This document shows positions 32,152 through 39,239 of a stretch of DNA of 39,239 nt, piece by piece. Numbering within the stretch: position 1 is the stretch's first letter; each line of letters begins with the position of its first letter. The notes below the pieces were generated by a model, which saw nothing but the letters and a program-made list of their open reading frames with translations, was not told where the DNA came from and searched no databases. The stretch spans positions 1 through 39,239 of the forward strand of contig JAAYCX010000042.1 in NCBI GenBank assembly GCA_012729555.1, written 5' to 3'. The position numbers and the translations under genes were made by a program. Source of the DNA: Acidobacteriota bacterium (GTDB lineage Bacteria; Acidobacteriota; UBA6911).

Positions 32152-33543
32152 TTAAGCCTTGTCCTCGAACATCTTGCCTGGATTCAGAATATTCAGCGGG
32201 TCGAGCGCCTGCTTGATGCGCCGCTGCACCTCGACCGATACCGGCCCCAGCGCCCTCTCGAAATACGGGCGCTTGAGCACCCCGACCCCGTGCTCCCCGG
32301 AAAGGGTCCCCCCCGCGGCCAGGGCGGCGGCGAACACCTCCCCCACCATCCGTTCGACTTTCTCCCACTCCCCGGGCTTCCGTTTGTCGAAGAGGATGTT
32401 CGGGTGCAGGTTGCCGTCCCCCGCGTGCCCGAAAATCACGATCGGCAACCCGTGCCGCGCGCTGATCTCGCGCAGCTCCCGGACCACCTCGGGAATCGCG
32501 CTGCGGGGGACGGTGATGTCCTCCCCCAGCTTGTTGGGCGCCTTGCGTGCGAGCGAGGGGGAAATGGAGCGCCGGGCGCGCCACAGTCCCGCCCGCTCCT
32601 CCTCCGTCCGGGCCACCTTCACCGAGCGGGCACCGGTAGCGATGCAGATCCGGCCCGCGGCTTCCGCTTCGCGCATCACCGTCTGTTCGTCGGCCCCGTC
32701 CGTTTCCAGGATCAGGGAGGCCTCCACGCCGGTGTCCAGACCGAGGTGCATCGCCTCCTCGATGCACTCGATGGCCGTCCGGTCCATCAACTCCAGGCTG
32801 GCGGGCACGATCCCTTCCGCCAGCACGGCATTCACCGCCCGGGACGCCTCATGCAGGGAATCGAACTCGCAGAGCGCCGTCTTCGCGAAGCGCGGGCGCG
32901 CCACCAGCCGCAGCAGCGCACCGGTGATCAGCCCGAGGGTGCCTTCGGAGGAGGTGAACAGCCCGGTCAGATTATAGCCCGTGACGTCCTTGATCGGCTT
33001 CCCCCCTGTTTCCAGAAGGCGCCCGTCGGCCAGCACCACGGTCAAACCCAAAACATAGTTGCCCGTCACCCCGTATTTCAGGCACCGGGGGCCGCCGGCG
33101 TTGCAGGCGATGTTCCCCCCGATGGTGGAATGGCGGATGCTGGAAGGGTCGGGGGGATAGAACAGGCCCAGTTTTTCGACCTCCGCCTGCAGGTCGGCCG
33201 TCACCACCCCCGCCTCGGCCCGGACGGTCGAGTTGGCCGCGTCGATCTCCACGATTCTGTTCATGCGGGTGAAACTGACCACGATCCCCCCGGCGCGGAC
33301 GGGGATCGAGCCCGCGGCCAGCCCCGATCCCATGCCGCGCGCGATCACCGGGATGCGGTTTTCGGCCGCGATCTTCACCACCCCGGCCGTCTGTTCGGTC
33401 GAACGGGGGAGCACGACCGCCGCGGGGGTCCCCTCGGCGAAGGTACCGTCGTAGCTGTAGGCGGCCAGGTCCTCGGGCGTCACGAGGACCCCGTCCCTGC
33501 CCGCGATGCGGATGAGCGCGTCTACCACCTTCTTACTCTGCAT
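32152..33543 (-). CDS. glcD: GlcD-like FAD-linked hydroxy-acid oxidase subunit
   Basis: A 463-residue flavoprotein of the VAO/GlcD family. The FAD-binding half has IPVIARGMGSGLAAGSIPV, DPSSIRHSTIGGNIACNAGGPRCLKYG and TSSEGTLGLIT; the C-terminal cap has IVIFGHAGDGNLHPN and GTLSGEHGVGVLKRPYF. It should oxidise a 2-hydroxy acid such as glycolate or D-lactate and pass electrons to the Fe-S partner encoded just upstream. Start ATG 33543 lies right after GGGGGGAAG, closer than usual, and overlaps the glcF-like stop by 11 bases, suggesting coupling. No GlcE subunit is present, so this is a two-subunit form. Confidence 0.92.
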   Translation of the reverse strand: MQSKKVVDALIRIAGRDGVLVTPEDLAAYSYDGTFAEGTPAAVVLPRSTEQTAGVVKIAAENRIPVIARGMGSGLAAGSIPVRAGGIVVSFTRMNRIVEIDAANSTVRAEAGVVTADLQAEVEKLGLFYPPDPSSIRHSTIGGNIACNAGGPRCLKYGVTGNYVLGLTVVLADGRLLETGGKPIKDVTGYNLTGLFTSSEGTLGLITGALLRLVARPRFAKTALCEFDSLHEASRAVNAVLAEGIVPASLELMDRTAIECIEEAMHLGLDTGVEASLILETDGADEQTVMREAEAAGRICIATGARSVKVARTEEERAGLWRARRSISPSLARKAPNKLGEDITVPRSAIPEVVRELREISARHGLPIVIFGHAGDGNLHPNILFDKRKPGEWEKVERMVGEVFAAALAAGGTLSGEHGVGVLKRPYFERALGPVSVEVQRRIKQALDPLNILNPGKMFEDKA

Positions 33544-34855
33544 CTTCCCCCCCGTAGGCCTCGTCGAGCAGCGTCACCGGGTGTACCACGCGCACCGGCA
33601 TCCCGCGCCGCCGCAGTCCCGTATTCAACTGCATCTGGCAGCCGGGGCAGCCGGAAGCCAGGATCCGCGCACCGGTCCCCGTGACGTTGTCGAGCTTCCG
33701 GTCGAGCACCTTCCGGGACAGGGCATGGTGCGTGATCAGCTGGCTTCCGGCCGAACCGCAGCACCACTCCGCTTCCGGCAGCTCCACCAGCTCGAGGCCG
33801 TCGATGAGGCCGAGGAGGCTGCGCGGCTGGTGCCACACCCGCTGGCCCCGGCGGAGGTGGCACGGATCGTGGTAGGTCACGACGGCCTCCACGCGCCCCG
33901 CGGGCCTGGCCAGCGGGATTTCCATGAGAAACTCGCTGATATCCCGGACCTTCTCCGCGAACGCCCGGGCTCTCGCTTCCCACCGGGAGTCCCCCGCGAA
34001 AAACGCACCGTAGTCCTTCAGGGTCGACCCGCAGGTGGCGCAATCGGTGATGATCTTTTCCACGCCGCAGCGCTCGAAGACTTCAATATTACGCCGCGCC
34101 TGCTCCCTGACAAGGTCCATTCGGCCGTAACCGCGCGCCGGCATCCCGCAGCAGGCGGCTTCCTTCGGGGTGATGACGGTGCAGCCGTTGCGGGCCAGGA
34201 CGCGAAGGGTGGCCGCGCTCTGGTCGGCGAAGAGGAGGCTCTGGGCGCACCCGAGGAAGAAGCCGACCCGGCGGGCTTCCCTGCCCCGCGCCGGGGTCAC
34301 CTCGGGGAGGACGCGGCGCAGGGGGCGTTTCGGGATGCGGGGCAGCATCGCCTCCAGGTCGCGGATCCTCGCCGGCAGCAGGCGGTTGAGCCCAAGCAGG
34401 TAGACCAGCCGGCGGATTCCCAGCCCCTCGTAGAGCCGCAGGGGGAGCGTCGCCAGTTCCAGGCGGCCGGCGTGGGTGAGGAGGCCCCCGAAAAGCCACC
34501 TTTTCCAACGGGACGGGCGGATCCCCTCCCCGACCCCGCGCATCGAGAGCGCCAGTTCGGCGGGGCGGATGCCCACCGGGCAGAGGTCGTCGCACGCCAT
34601 GCAGGCGAAGCACCCGTACATCTGCTCGAGCAGGTTGGGGCTGAGTTCGAGCTCCCCCTCGAGCCCCTTGCGCGCGAGCGCCACCCGCCCGCGCGGGGAC
34701 GCCGTCTCGGTCCGGTATTCCCGGTAGGTGGGGCAGGCGGCCAGGCAGAGTCCGCAGCGGATGCAGTGGAGATACTCCGATTCAGTGGGCTTGGATCCTT
34801 CCACAACAAGCTTCCCCGTTCGCGGTTTACGGACCGCGGGGCAGAGGGCTAACAC
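33533..34855 (-). CDS. glcF: GlcF-like Fe-S electron-transfer subunit
   Basis: A 440-residue protein with two [4Fe-4S] ferredoxin motifs (C31, C34, C37, C41 and C82, C85, C88, C92) and two CCG domains (FFLGCAQ with EAACCGMP; YHDPCHLRRGQ with EWCCGSAGS), as in GlcF, LutA and heterodisulfide-reductase subunits. It should take electrons from the GlcD-like flavoprotein and hand them to the quinone pool or another carrier. The GTG at 34855 overlaps the dehydrogenase stop by seven bases; an in-frame GTG at 34804, with GGGGAAG upstream, is an alternative that would remove 17 residues but no motif. Confidence 0.9.
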   Translation of the reverse strand: MLALCPAVRKPRTGKLVVEGSKPTESEYLHCIRCGLCLAACPTYREYRTETASPRGRVALARKGLEGELELSPNLLEQMYGCFACMACDDLCPVGIRPAELALSMRGVGEGIRPSRWKRWLFGGLLTHAGRLELATLPLRLYEGLGIRRLVYLLGLNRLLPARIRDLEAMLPRIPKRPLRRVLPEVTPARGREARRVGFFLGCAQSLLFADQSAATLRVLARNGCTVITPKEAACCGMPARGYGRMDLVREQARRNIEVFERCGVEKIITDCATCGSTLKDYGAFFAGDSRWEARARAFAEKVRDISEFLMEIPLARPAGRVEAVVTYHDPCHLRRGQRVWHQPRSLLGLIDGLELVELPEAEWCCGSAGSQLITHHALSRKVLDRKLDNVTGTGARILASGCPGCQMQLNTGLRRRGMPVRVVHPVTLLDEAYGGEDAE

Positions 34856-35826
34856 CAGACGGTCATGTCCAGGGCCGCCTTGATCATCCCCGCTTCATGT
34901 CTTTCATACATTGAAAACGCCGAGGCCGCGTCGCGGACCGGCATCCGATGGGTCACCAGGCAGGAGAGTTCCCCGCCGCACTCCAGAAAGAGTTCGTGCG
35001 CGCGGGCCAGGTATCGGGGCCAGTCGGGAGTGACGGTGGCCACGAGCTGCGCGTTTTTCCGGAAAAAGATCTCGTACTCCAGCGCGTAGACCGGCTGATC
35101 GGGTACCCCGAAAGCCACCACGGTCCCCTCCCGGCGTATGATCTCCAGGCAATCGTTGATCGTTTCCCGCTGGTGGCCGACGGCTTCGATGCAGATGTCC
35201 GGGGGCGCCCAGTCCAGCACCCCCGCGCGCGCGTCCTGGACCGCCTCGATCCCGCGCCGGCACAGGGTACGGGTGGCGCCGAAGCTCGCGGCGAAACGGC
35301 ACCGGTCCGGGCAGGGGTCGATCCCGATGACGTCGGCGGCGCCCGCCCGCCGGGCCAGCCAGCAGAACATCAGGCCGATGGCGCCCAGTCCCAGCACGGC
35401 GACCGATTTGCCCCCGAGATCTCCGATACGGTCGATGGAACCGAGCACCGTCGAAAGGGGCTGGATGATGCAGGCCGCGGCCCCGTCCTCGATGGCGGGA
35501 TCCAGAAGGACGGTCTTGGGGGCCAGGGCGAGGAAATATTCGGCCAGGCCCAGGTCCCCGTCCGGGATCGCCAGGACCCGGTCCCCGGGATGGAACCGGT
35601 CGCTCGAGCTTTCCACCACCACCCCGACGCATTCGTGAATGGGTGCCCCGGGGGCCAGCGGGTAGGAGCGGTAGCGCTTGTTCCCGGTGTAGAACGGGAT
35701 GTCGCTGCCGCAGGTCAAGGCCCATTGGTTGCGCACGAGGACCCGGCCGTTTTCGCCGGGCAGCCGGGGCACCGGAACCTCCACCGTCTCGAATGCGCGC
35801 GGGCGCACCACCTGAAGCGCTTTCAT
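34849..35826 (-). CDS. Zinc-type alcohol/polyol dehydrogenase (MDR family)
   Basis: A 325-residue medium-chain dehydrogenase. The catalytic domain has C39 (LTCGSDIPFY) and H64/E65 (IHECVG), expected zinc ligands; the Rossmann motif GLGAIGLM is at about 145-152. The structural-zinc loop with four Cys is missing, and the position that is often Glu in EPL-type motifs is Gln (Q121, IIQPLSTV). This suggests a divergent polyol or keto-sugar dehydrogenase. It is first in the leftward operon with glcF, glcD and the Ldh2 gene and divergent from the cupin operon. Conversion of a keto-sugar acid is a reasonable guess from context. TAGGAAT precedes the ATG. Confidence 0.9.
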   Translation of the reverse strand: MKALQVVRPRAFETVEVPVPRLPGENGRVLVRNQWALTCGSDIPFYTGNKRYRSYPLAPGAPIHECVGVVVESSSDRFHPGDRVLAIPDGDLGLAEYFLALAPKTVLLDPAIEDGAAACIIQPLSTVLGSIDRIGDLGGKSVAVLGLGAIGLMFCWLARRAGAADVIGIDPCPDRCRFAASFGATRTLCRRGIEAVQDARAGVLDWAPPDICIEAVGHQRETINDCLEIIRREGTVVAFGVPDQPVYALEYEIFFRKNAQLVATVTPDWPRYLARAHELFLECGGELSCLVTHRMPVRDAASAFSMYERHEAGMIKAALDMTVWC

Positions 35827-35953
35827 CGCATATTCCTATTCCGAGTCCATCCCTGGATGAATTGAGGAACAAAGTGAATCCATCGGGGGATGACGAGCAT
35901 CCTTCCTTATGATAGGATACTCTCAGTCGTTCCAAAAAGCTCTGTCTGGCACA

Positions 35954-35984
35954 GGAACAGTTTCACATAACGAAATTTTGTTCC
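35954..35984. promoter_or_regulatory. Candidate operator, GGAAC inverted repeat
   Basis: GGAAC and GTTCC 21 bases apart, with inner TTTC and GAAA also complementary, form an imperfect 31-base palindrome midway between the divergent operons. It is a plausible site for the local IclR-type regulator. Confidence 0.45.
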
Positions 35985-36067
35985 ACTCCGCAGAATAGTT
36001 CCCTTTGCTCCCGTTGTCAATTCGGCAGGGTCGAAATCGAAAAATGAGTTTCAGCCCGTGAAATTGA

Positions 36068-36096
36068 TTGACACTGGATGAAATGCGTTATAGAAT
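36068..36096 (+). promoter_or_regulatory. Sigma-70 promoter of the cupin operon
   Basis: A perfect TTGACA (36068-36073), a 17-base spacer, and TAGAAT (36091-36096, five of six). Transcription would start near 36103, leaving a leader of about 35 bases with GGAG seven bases before the cupin ATG. Confidence 0.75.
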
Positions 36097-36121
36097 GAAA
36101 CTCGATTCCGTGTAATGGAAC
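36096..36121. promoter_or_regulatory. Candidate repressor operator over the transcription start
   Basis: TGAAACTCGATTCCG (36096-36110) shares the GATTCCG half-site with the palindrome at 37461 and lies directly after the -10. TTCC-N7-GGAA follows (36106-36120). A protein bound here would block initiation. Confidence 0.4.
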
Positions 36122-36137
36122 AGAATGGAGACATTTT

Positions 36138-36500
36138 ATGAATCCTTTGCCATTTGTAAAAGCAGCGGACGTCAAAGGCGAGTTCAAGACTCCGCCCCGC
36201 ACGTCCAAACTTCTCCTGGCCCCCAAGTTCGGCCAGGTGAAGAATTGTTCCATGGGCATGAACATCACCGAGGTGGGCAGCCAGATCCCCGACCACACGC
36301 ATGAGGAATCGGAAGAAGTCCTGTTCCTGATGAGCGGTCGCGCCCGGATCGTGCTGGAAGGGGTCGGTTCCTGGGAGATCGGTCCCGAAACCGCCTTCTA
36401 TTCGCCGCTCGGGGTGAAGCATCGCGTGGAAAACATCGGCGATGAACCGCTGAAGATCGTTTGGGTTTATTGCCCCCCATTGCCGTCCCACTGCAGCTAA
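36138..36500 (+). CDS. Single-domain cupin protein
   Basis: A 120-residue cupin with both conserved motifs: motif 1, GSQIPDHTHEESEEVLFLMSG, supplies two His and a Glu metal ligand, and motif 2, GPETAFYSPLGVKHRVEN, supplies the third His. It is a small beta-barrel, probably binding a divalent metal. Small cupins in catabolic operons can be isomerases, epimerases, dioxygenases or sugar-binding accessories; nothing here fixes the reaction. It is the first gene after a strong promoter and is followed 27 bases later by the TIM-barrel gene. Confidence 0.88.
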   Translation: MNPLPFVKAADVKGEFKTPPRTSKLLLAPKFGQVKNCSMGMNITEVGSQIPDHTHEESEEVLFLMSGRARIVLEGVGSWEIGPETAFYSPLGVKHRVENIGDEPLKIVWVYCPPLPSHCS

Positions 36501-36527
36501 TTTCAGCAACTAAAGGAGAACGCAGTC

Positions 36528-37445
36528 ATGATTTTTGAACAGACACGCAAGGCCATGAAAAGACTTGGGCTGCCCGAGGGCGACGCCTTCGATCTGCCCT
36601 CTTCAACCAAGAGATTCCCCGACGGGGCGCACTTCCGCATCGAATGCCCGACGGTCAACTCCTCGGCAACCGTTGCCGCGCTGCTCGACAGATCCACCGA
36701 GATGGGGATCACGATCAACCGGATCACCGAAACCTTCGGCATGTTCCGTCACACCGCCCAGGAGATCAAGGAATACTGCAAACTTTGCAATGAATACGGT
36801 TGCGAGCTCCTGCTCTCCACCGGCCCCCGCGCCACCTACGACACCGGCGCCACCGTTCTGTCCCCCCAGGGCGTTCGCGTCAGCTATCGCCTGCGCGGCA
36901 TGGAACAGGTTCTGCGCGCCATCGAAGACATCAAGCGCGGCTACGAGCTGGGCTGCCGCGGCTTCCTGGCTTACGACGAGGGGATGCTCTGGGTGGTCAA
37001 CGAGATGCGCAAGAACGGCGATCTCCCCAAGGACATCGTCTTCAAGACCTCGGCCCACCTCGGGCACTGCAACCCGGCGTCCGTGAAGCTGCTGTCCGAC
37101 CTCGGCGCCGACAGCATCAACCCGATCCGCGACCTGCAGATCCCGATGCATGCGGCCCTGCGCCAGGCTGTGGACACCCCGCTGGACGTGCACACCGACA
37201 ACCCTCCGGGATCGGGCGGATTCATCCGCGTGTACGAAGCCCCCGAGATCGTCCGCGTGGCGGCCCCGGTACATCTCAAGACCGGCAACTCCGTCATCGG
37301 CGGTCACGGCGAAATGACGGGCGCTGCGGAAGGGAAGAGAATGGCGGAACAGGCGGCCATCGTCGTCGAGATGGTCAAGCGCTTCTATCCGGAATTCAAG
37401 CAGTCCGCGAAGCGAACGCCCGACATGTGCATCCCGGTTGTTTAA
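36528..37445 (+). CDS. TIM-barrel protein of the U32-peptidase-like kind, unknown reaction
   Basis: A 305-residue protein. The N-terminus (LGLPEGDAFDLPSSTKRFPDGAHFRIECP) and the later segments LLLSTGPRATYD, DIKRGYELGCRGFLAYDEGMLWV, AHLGHCNPASVKLLSDLGADSINPIRDLQIP and LDVHTDNPPGSGGFIR look like successive strands and helices of a TIM barrel. I recall relatives widely annotated as peptidase or U32-like without an established reaction, commonly near sugar or amidohydrolase genes. Its place between a cupin and a creatininase-family hydrolase makes a sugar-acid isomerase, epimerase or lyase as likely as a peptidase. AAAGGAG precedes the ATG. Confidence 0.75.
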   Translation: MIFEQTRKAMKRLGLPEGDAFDLPSSTKRFPDGAHFRIECPTVNSSATVAALLDRSTEMGITINRITETFGMFRHTAQEIKEYCKLCNEYGCELLLSTGPRATYDTGATVLSPQGVRVSYRLRGMEQVLRAIEDIKRGYELGCRGFLAYDEGMLWVVNEMRKNGDLPKDIVFKTSAHLGHCNPASVKLLSDLGADSINPIRDLQIPMHAALRQAVDTPLDVHTDNPPGSGGFIRVYEAPEIVRVAAPVHLKTGNSVIGGHGEMTGAAEGKRMAEQAAIVVEMVKRFYPEFKQSAKRTPDMCIPVV

Positions 37446-37460
37446 GTTCCACCCTTTAAG

Positions 37461-37475
37461 CGGAATCTGATTCCG
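37461..37475. promoter_or_regulatory. Perfect 15-base palindrome between two operon genes
   Basis: CGGAATCTGATTCCG has seven-base arms around one central base, the same layout as the IclR consensus TGGAAAT-N-ATTTCCA. It lies 17 bases before the creatininase-family start, just upstream of its AGGAGG. It may be an internal operator or an mRNA hairpin. Confidence 0.5.
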
Positions 37476-37491
37476 AAGAACAGGAGGAATC

Positions 37492-38475
37492 ATGGGTAGC
37501 AAATGGGGTGACTGGGGTCCGTGGGAACTGCCCCCCAAGGGCGGTCAGATGGAAACCCCGGGAGTCTATCTCCAAACCATGAACATGACGCAGATCAACG
37601 AGCGTCTCAAGACGAACGACCTGATCATCGTTCCGGTCGGAAGCACCGAGTGTCACGGGGCCTCCCAGCCCGTCGGCGAGGACACCTTCCTCGTCACCCG
37701 CATGGCCGAACAGGTCGCGGCGAAGATGGGGTGCACGATCGCCATGCCGGTCTGGTACGGGTCCCACCCGTACAACCATCTCGGCATGCCGGGCACGGTG
37801 GTCGTCCCCGAGGACACTTTCCTGGCGAACCTGCGGGCCATCATAGCCGGCCTCTGGAACATGGGCTTCAGGAAGCAGATCTTCCTGAACGGCCATGGCC
37901 AGGAGGAGGTCATTCCCCTTGCGCTCCACCAGTGGGCGAAGATGTACCAGGTGCCTTCGGTCCTGGTTTCGCTCCACTGGGAGACCGTCATTCACGACCA
38001 CCTGAGGACCAAGGAGTTCGGCGGTCCTTTCGAAACCCAGTTCTCTCACGCGGATGAAGCGGAAGCGTCGTATTCCCTGGCGCTCTTCCCCGAATTCTGC
38101 GACATGAGCCTGGCCGTGGACAACAAGCCCTCCGGGTTCATCCCGAAGGGGCACGTGGACGGCGGCGGTGAAGTGTACCACCGGCCGATCAGGGGGCATG
38201 AACATGTCGGTCTGAGCGGGTCGGAAGTCAATGTCTATCCGGAAGGCGTCATCGGCAGCCCGACGCTGGCCCGTGCGGAAAAGGCCTACGACGGCCTCAA
38301 CGAGCTGCTGGATTACATGTGCAAGCTGATCACCGACATCATGACCGCGTTCCCGGCGGGCAAGCTGCCCCCGGCCGACAAGGTCACGCAGCGCGACCCC
38401 AAGGAGATCGAAGCTCTCCTGAAGGGACCGCTCAACGGCGGGAAGCACATCTACACCGTTGCTTATCCCCCATAG
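37492..38475 (+). CDS. Creatininase-family hydrolase, probable 3-dehydro-scyllo-inosose hydrolase type
   Basis: A 327-residue cytoplasmic hydrolase. The creatininase metal site is recognisable: E53 and H55 in VGSTECHG, D64 in GEDTFLVTR, and H135 in LNGHGQEEV with nearby Glu. The N-terminal MGSKWGDWGPWELP and the segments WYGSHPYNHLGMPGTVVVPEDTF, FETQFSHADEAEASYSLALFPE and GPLNGGKHIYTVAYPP resemble the subgroup I recall as 3-dehydro-scyllo-inosose hydrolase (IolN), which opens a diketo-inositol ring in the Thermotoga-type inositol route. True creatininases are about 260 residues. AGGAGGAATC gives strong translation. No inositol dehydrogenase (IolG) is in the window, so the pathway assignment is tentative. 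Confidence 0.82.
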   Translation: MGSKWGDWGPWELPPKGGQMETPGVYLQTMNMTQINERLKTNDLIIVPVGSTECHGASQPVGEDTFLVTRMAEQVAAKMGCTIAMPVWYGSHPYNHLGMPGTVVVPEDTFLANLRAIIAGLWNMGFRKQIFLNGHGQEEVIPLALHQWAKMYQVPSVLVSLHWETVIHDHLRTKEFGGPFETQFSHADEAEASYSLALFPEFCDMSLAVDNKPSGFIPKGHVDGGGEVYHRPIRGHEHVGLSGSEVNVYPEGVIGSPTLARAEKAYDGLNELLDYMCKLITDIMTAFPAGKLPPADKVTQRDPKEIEALLKGPLNGGKHIYTVAYPP

Positions 38476-38494
38476 TCGGAAACATCTGTAAACC

Positions 38495-38578
38495 ATGCGG
38501 GGGATGCGGCGTCAAAACAGGGCGGCGCATCCCCCCGCATACGCCCAGGGCGCATCCGCCCTGGGGCGCATACGCCCC
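38495..38578 (+). other. Cluster of three GC-rich stem-loops
   Basis: ATGCGGGGGATGC pairs with GCATCCCCCCGCAT (38495-38540, one bulge); CCCAGGGCG-CATC-CGCCCTGGG (38544-38565) is a perfect nine-base-pair stem; GGGGCG-CATA-CGCCCC (38563-38578) overlaps it. The motif GCATACGCCC occurs twice. There is no T tract. It may end the operon, protect its mRNA, or be a REP-like repeat. Confidence 0.55.
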
Positions 38579-38628
38579 GGCGCGCAAGGGGCCCATGCAT
38601 TGCGCCAGGTCCCTCAAGGAGGTTGGCT

Positions 38629-39239
38629 TTGTCCCAGTCCGTAAGGGCCGTCGAAAGGGCCCTGGATATCCTGCTCTGCTTTTCCCGCGAGGAACCGACT
38701 CGGTCGCTGACCCAGATAGCCGAGTCGGTCCAGATGTCCAAGACCACGGTTCACCGCCTCCTGACCACCCTCGAACTCAAGCGCTTCATCAGCCGTGACA
38801 AGGCCACCGGGCTCTACCGGCTCGGGTTCCGGCTCATTGAAATGGCCTCCCTGGTCCTGCAGGACATCGAGCTGCAGCGCTGGGCCATCCCCTATCTCCA
38901 GCGTCTCTCCTCCCGGTACGGTGAAACCGTGGACATGTCGATCCTGGAAGGGTCCCACGTCATGTACCTGGAAGTGATCGAAAGCCCCCAGCGGGTCAAG
39001 ATCGCCGCCGCGGTCGGCCAGCGCCTCCCGGCCTACTACACCGCGAGCGGGAAGGCGATCCTGGCCTTTCTCCCCGAAGAACGGGTCCGGCCGATCCTGG
39101 AAAAAAACCTGGCCGAGGGCAACTCCCTCATCAAGCGGACCGTTCCCGAAATGCTCGCCCACCTGAAGGAAATCTCGGAACGCGGCTACGCCATCGCTGA
39201 AGAGGAGTACGAGCAGGACATCAACGCCGTCGCCGCCCC
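38629..39239 (+). CDS. IclR-family transcriptional regulator, 3' end missing
   Basis: The first 203 residues of a regulator cut by the window edge; the family is usually about 250-260. Residues 3-60 form the winged helix-turn-helix (SVRAVERALDILLCFS, LTQIAESVQMSKTTVHRLLTTLE) and the IclR effector domain follows (VDMSILEGSHVMYLEVIESPQRVKIAAAVGQRLPAYYTASGKAIL). A TTG start at 38629 follows AAGGAGG by six bases; no ATG in frame fits. It should bind a small molecule from this pathway and control the divergent operons; GGAA/TTCC palindromes at 35954, 36096 and 37461 are candidate sites. Confidence 0.92.
   Translation, partial: MSQSVRAVERALDILLCFSREEPTRSLTQIAESVQMSKTTVHRLLTTLELKRFISRDKATGLYRLGFRLIEMASLVLQDIELQRWAIPYLQRLSSRYGETVDMSILEGSHVMYLEVIESPQRVKIAAAVGQRLPAYYTASGKAILAFLPEERVRPILEKNLAEGNSLIKRTVPEMLAHLKEISERGYAIAEEEYEQDINAVAA

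Larger units (their letters stand above)
35827..36137. other. AT-rich divergent control region of the sugar-acid locus
   Basis: A 311-base gap, clearly less GC-rich than its neighbours. It contains six GGAAC or GTTCC pentamers (at 35866, 35929, 35954, 35980, 35998 and 36117), where about one or fewer would be expected by chance. It also has the near-consensus promoter of the cupin operon and a GGATG/CATCC hairpin (35888-35902) in the probable leader of the leftward operon. A weak leftward promoter (TTTGGA, 16 bases, TATCAT) lies around 35909-35936. Confidence 0.6.

Noticed and set aside
31036-33684. 882-codon plus-strand frame
   Set aside because: Antisense shadow of the Ldh2 and glcD genes.

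Overview
The window is about 39 kb of GC-rich bacterial chromosome, almost fully coding. Secreted and outer-membrane proteins with Gram-negative signal peptides, a carboxypeptidase-regulatory-like domain protein at the left edge, large secreted hydrolases, a multiheme cytochrome and several small secreted proteins of a type I associate with Acidobacteriota point to that phylum. This placement rests on gene-content resemblance only; no rRNA or other phylogenetic marker is present. No tRNA, rRNA, CRISPR array, integrase, transposase or attachment site was seen.

Region 1 (1-17.2 kb): copper/silver handling and signalling. On the minus strand lie a very long multicopper oxidase with three fibronectin-III domains, a CusB-type adaptor carrying an N-terminal heavy-metal-binding domain and two C-terminal YHS domains, a CusA-type RND pump with the three-methionine metal site, an FKBP prolyl isomerase, a small Cys/His-rich membrane or secreted protein, and the start of a secreted carboxypeptidase-regulatory-like protein. 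No CusC/TolC-like outer-membrane channel is present. Divergent from the oxidase are a NarL-type response regulator and a receiver-only regulator; two NarX/DegS-type sensor kinases follow, one of them hybrid. A 43-44 bp element is shared by the two promoters of the copper block and abuts the predicted -35 box in both, suggesting one activator, possibly the adjacent NarL-type regulator.

Region 2 (17.2-22 kb): envelope and electron transfer. A 12-heme c-type cytochrome and an outer-membrane beta-barrel form a tight two-gene unit like a porin-cytochrome conduit. Divergent from it are a small beta-barrel protein, a secreted protein with a Pro-Glu-Lys/Arg repeat tail, and a larger beta-barrel protein.

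Region 3 (22-31 kb): hemicellulose use. A GPH-family sugar symporter, a Spinster-like MFS transporter, a small secreted protein, a GH115 alpha-glucuronidase with an in-frame triple 12-residue repeat, and a GH3 beta-glycosidase fit removal of glucuronic acid from xylan and hydrolysis of the resulting oligosaccharides.

Region 4 (31-39.2 kb): a divergent sugar-acid or cyclitol locus. Leftward: zinc-type dehydrogenase, GlcF-like Fe-S protein, GlcD-like FAD protein and an Ldh2-family dehydrogenase, overlapping or closely spaced. Rightward: a cupin, a TIM-barrel protein of the U32-peptidase-like kind, a creatininase-family hydrolase resembling 3-dehydro-scyllo-inosose hydrolase, and an IclR regulator cut by the window edge. 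The shared control region has a near-consensus promoter and several GGAAC/TTCC half-sites that could be the IclR operators. The substrate is unproven; this locus and the copper block are the best candidates for undescribed systems.
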